Origin: an uncultured Aquimarina sp.
GTDB taxonomy: Bacteria > Bacteroidota > Bacteroidia > Flavobacteriales > Flavobacteriaceae
DNA length: 64,000 bases
Assembly (NCBI RefSeq): GCF_947492965.1
Contig: NZ_CANLOZ010000003.1
Span: 496,001-560,000, forward strand
Reading direction: 5' to 3'
Positions 62,383 to 64,000 of this stretch are shown here, piece after piece. Numbering within the stretch: position 1 is the stretch's first letter; every line of letters starts with the position of its first letter. Below the pieces are notes generated by a model. The model made no database searches. It was not told the origin of the DNA and saw nothing but the letters and a program-made list of their open reading frames with translations. The position numbers and the translations under genes are program-made.

Positions 62383-62391
62383 GTATATTTG
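62361..62391 (+). promoter_or_regulatory. Rightward Bacteroidota promoter under repressor control
   Basis: TTG (62361-62363), 20-base spacer, TATATTTG (62384-62391), an exact consensus match. The spacer contains the right arm of the operator. Confidence 0.6.
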
Positions 62392-62576
62392 TACTGTAAT
62401 TAGTTGCTAAAATACGAAAAAGAATTCATGATCAAACATTTGTATTAATTCTATTGCAACATTTTCAGGTGAAATAGTATAAGACGTCGTGCTAAAATCA
62501 CTTTAGACGGGTAACTGTTCAAACTTTTGTTTGAATAGGGTGATGTTTTTGTGTCTAATTTTAAAATAAGAGACCT

Positions 62577-62732
62577 ATGCAACGAAGTAAACTGTTATTA
62601 GAAAAGCGTAAACAGTTTGTTCATAATTATGTACAAAACAATTCAGAAAAACAAATGAAAGTCATCGTTGAAGAGCTGATTGAACAGCTCTTCATTTCCG
62701 AAAAAACAATTTATAATATTTTAAAAGACTAA
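62577..62732 (+). CDS. Small HTH-like protein (51 residues)
   Basis: MQRSKLLLEKRKQFVHNY to ISEKTIYNILKD, 51 residues. The C-terminal half (VIVEELIEQLFISEKTIYNILKD) has the spacing of a helix-turn-helix, with the turn before SEKTIYNIL. No membrane segment. Its stop is 2 bases before the start of the next gene, so the two are co-expressed. It could be a small DNA-binding regulator of the operon. Short, but the clean frame and position argue that it is real. Confidence 0.65.
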   Translation: MQRSKLLLEKRKQFVHNYVQNNSEKQMKVIVEELIEQLFISEKTIYNILKD

Positions 62733-62734
62733 AT

Positions 62735-64000
62735 ATGAGTCAAAACATTAAGAATACACTGTATCGATTTGTTACGATGCGCTCTGCAGAGCTAATTGGA
62801 GATGAAGAAAAGAGAATTGGATTTATCAGTTATCCAGAGGCTCAAACAGATGTTGCTGTGGCTTCTGCTTTGATCACAGATGAGACTGCGGATGTTTCTC
62901 GAAACGAATTAACTGCAGTTGCTTCTATATATGTTCCTAAATTTAAAACTGTAGAGGATGTTAAAAAAGCATTTCCAGATTTGGCTGAATTTGCAAAATG
63001 GTTAATTACAAATAGAACTAAATTAACGGTAGTAGAAACAGATGATAGAGTAGCCGATGTAGCCGGTGAAACCTTATCAACTATAGCCTTAAAATCGCTT
63101 TGGAATGATTTGCACAACAGTATTCTAACAAGTGGTTCTCCGTATCTCAGAGATTTGTTACTTTCTATTATTGTAGCGGATTATTTTATCAAACAATCTG
63201 TACGATTAGAAAAAACCGATGAAGCTTACAGAAAGATGGCACAATCACGAGTGATCATCGACAAATCTTTATTCGAAAATAATGATGACGAAGGATCTGA
63301 TCCTCTTCCAACTCCGGTAGTGATGGCAAAGGATTTTCAGAAAGAAATGGATATTGCTACAGCTATCGAGAAAAATGAAGAGTTGAGTTTGATTTTAAAA
63401 GAAGTTGAACGTGCAGAAACAGTGTATGTAAGGGAAAATGAAAAGGCTAGAGAAATTTACCAAAGAGATTATGATGGGTTGGTGTCAAAAGCGTACAAGG
63501 ATGCTACGATTATTGATAAAATTATAGAAGATCCTGGATCGGGAAATAATATCGTAGTTCAGGAATATGAAAATCTAGTCCTTCCAGAATATGATTTTTC
63601 TATAACTAATGAGTTGGAAGATCCTAAGGTATTAGCATTATTGGGAGAAAAAACCAAAAGTTACATAAATACTTTGGTTTCAGATTTGGCAATAGACTCT
63701 TTAGAAGAAGTGAAAGATGTGATCAATGATCAGATCAAACAAAATGCTGAGGTTATTTCTGAAAACACCTCATCAGGAACCAAACAAGTGAGTGTTTTGG
63801 GAGCAACATTACCAGTATCAGAAATCAATCCTGGACAGGCATTTACATTTAGTTGCTGTTCTTTGTCAGAATTGGGAAGTAATCGATATTCTATCATCAT
63901 GACGATCAAAGTTCCTGATACATCCCTAGATGTTACTAGTACTTTGTATCATATGAACTATGCCGATGGAACATCAAATACCAATGGGTTTTTTAGACAA
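62735..64000 (+). CDS. Large unknown protein, cut by the window end (partial)
   Basis: Open from the ATG at 62735 to the last base, 422 codons without a stop; it must continue beyond the window. Starts MSQNIKNTLYRFVTMRSAEL. No signal peptide or membrane helix in the visible part. Contains a region rich in Lys/Glu helices (about 215-265, EKNEELSLILKEVERAETVY) likely to form coiled coils, and an Asp/Ser linker near 175-185. No family recognised. Being the first large gene of a repressor-controlled operon, it may belong to a phage-like or other inducible system, but the part seen does not show which. Confidence 0.7.
   Translation, partial: MSQNIKNTLYRFVTMRSAELIGDEEKRIGFISYPEAQTDVAVASALITDETADVSRNELTAVASIYVPKFKTVEDVKKAFPDLAEFAKWLITNRTKLTVVETDDRVADVAGETLSTIALKSLWNDLHNSILTSGSPYLRDLLLSIIVADYFIKQSVRLEKTDEAYRKMAQSRVIIDKSLFENNDDEGSDPLPTPVVMAKDFQKEMDIATAIEKNEELSLILKEVERAETVYVRENEKAREIYQRDYDGLVSKAYKDATIIDKIIEDPGSGNNIVVQEYENLVLPEYDFSITNELEDPKVLALLGEKTKSYINTLVSDLAIDSLEEVKDVINDQIKQNAEVISENTSSGTKQVSVLGATLPVSEINPGQAFTFSCCSLSELGSNRYSIIMTIKVPDTSLDVTSTLYHMNYADGTSNTNGFFRQ

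Larger units (their letters stand above)
62288..62576. other. Divergent switch region
   Basis: 289 bases holding the operator (62332-62382), the rightward promoter (62361-62391) and, in the leader, a hairpin TTCAAAC/GTTTGAA (62518-62535). Two loosely repeated blocks TTTCTGCATTTTGTTGTAAA and TTTCTGTAAAATGTTGTATA lie in tandem at about 62348-62387. Confidence 0.6.

Overview
The window is a chromosomal segment from a marine-type member of the Flavobacteriaceae (phylum Bacteroidota), probably close to Aquimarina. The genus is an inference. The evidence is: AT-rich DNA; promoters of the Bacteroidota form TTG-N18-23-TAnnTTTG; few Shine-Dalgarno sequences; several secreted proteins ending in type IX secretion (T9SS) sorting domains; many lipoproteins; a PorE-like OmpA protein; and Bacteroidota families such as GSCFA, LytTR/Reg_prop sensors and OMP_b-brl barrels. 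No rRNA, tRNA, CRISPR array or insertion sequence with a transposase was seen.

Layout. 1-10975 is a stress island: five tandem-domain universal stress proteins in a row, an eRF1-like small protein, a small heat-shock protein flanked by two related helical proteins, a membrane-anchored flavodoxin-like protein, a lipoprotein and a D-2-hydroxyacid dehydrogenase. Convergent to these are cardiolipin synthase and a sixth universal stress protein. 11410-17206 encodes exported proteins: a T9SS-sorted protein, a lipoprotein and a metzincin-like metalloprotease with FG-GAP-like repeats. 17266-23281 is the most intriguing locus: an exported, membrane-anchored TPR-CHAT protease and a subtilase lipoprotein, divergent from an ECF-type sigma factor and a membrane anti-sigma-like TPR protein. 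23410-27784 holds a degenerate receiver protein, a bestrophin channel, a DUF3298-like lipoprotein, an SPFH lipoprotein, a small conserved-looking protein and an HPF/RaiA-like protein.

27980-41753 is mostly core: isocitrate lyase with a long upstream region, a DUF481-like outer-membrane protein, a LytTR/Reg_prop two-component pair, a SpoU-type RNA methyltransferase, an AGCS sodium:amino-acid symporter, a PorE-like protein and Era. 42135-48642 holds a 1598-residue repeat-rich T9SS surface protein and a choice-of-anchor I lipoprotein. 48893-61291 contains Der, a lipoprotein gene framed by REP-like repeats, a large outer-membrane barrel, MerR/CapA/M23, AlaS and GSCFA. The right edge (61484-64000) is a divergent switch: an XRE-S24 repressor, an inverted-repeat operator lying within a rightward promoter, a 51-residue HTH-like protein and a large unknown protein cut by the window end.

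How the parts may work together. The CHAT, subtilase and anti-sigma sensor regions are all predicted outside the cytoplasm, so the locus could be a proteolytic envelope-signalling system that releases the sigma factor. An ECF-like promoter motif (GGTAAC-N14/15-GAA) occurs upstream of the subtilase, the first T9SS protein and the outer-membrane barrel, which would suit a small envelope regulon. Both ideas are inferences from sequence layout.
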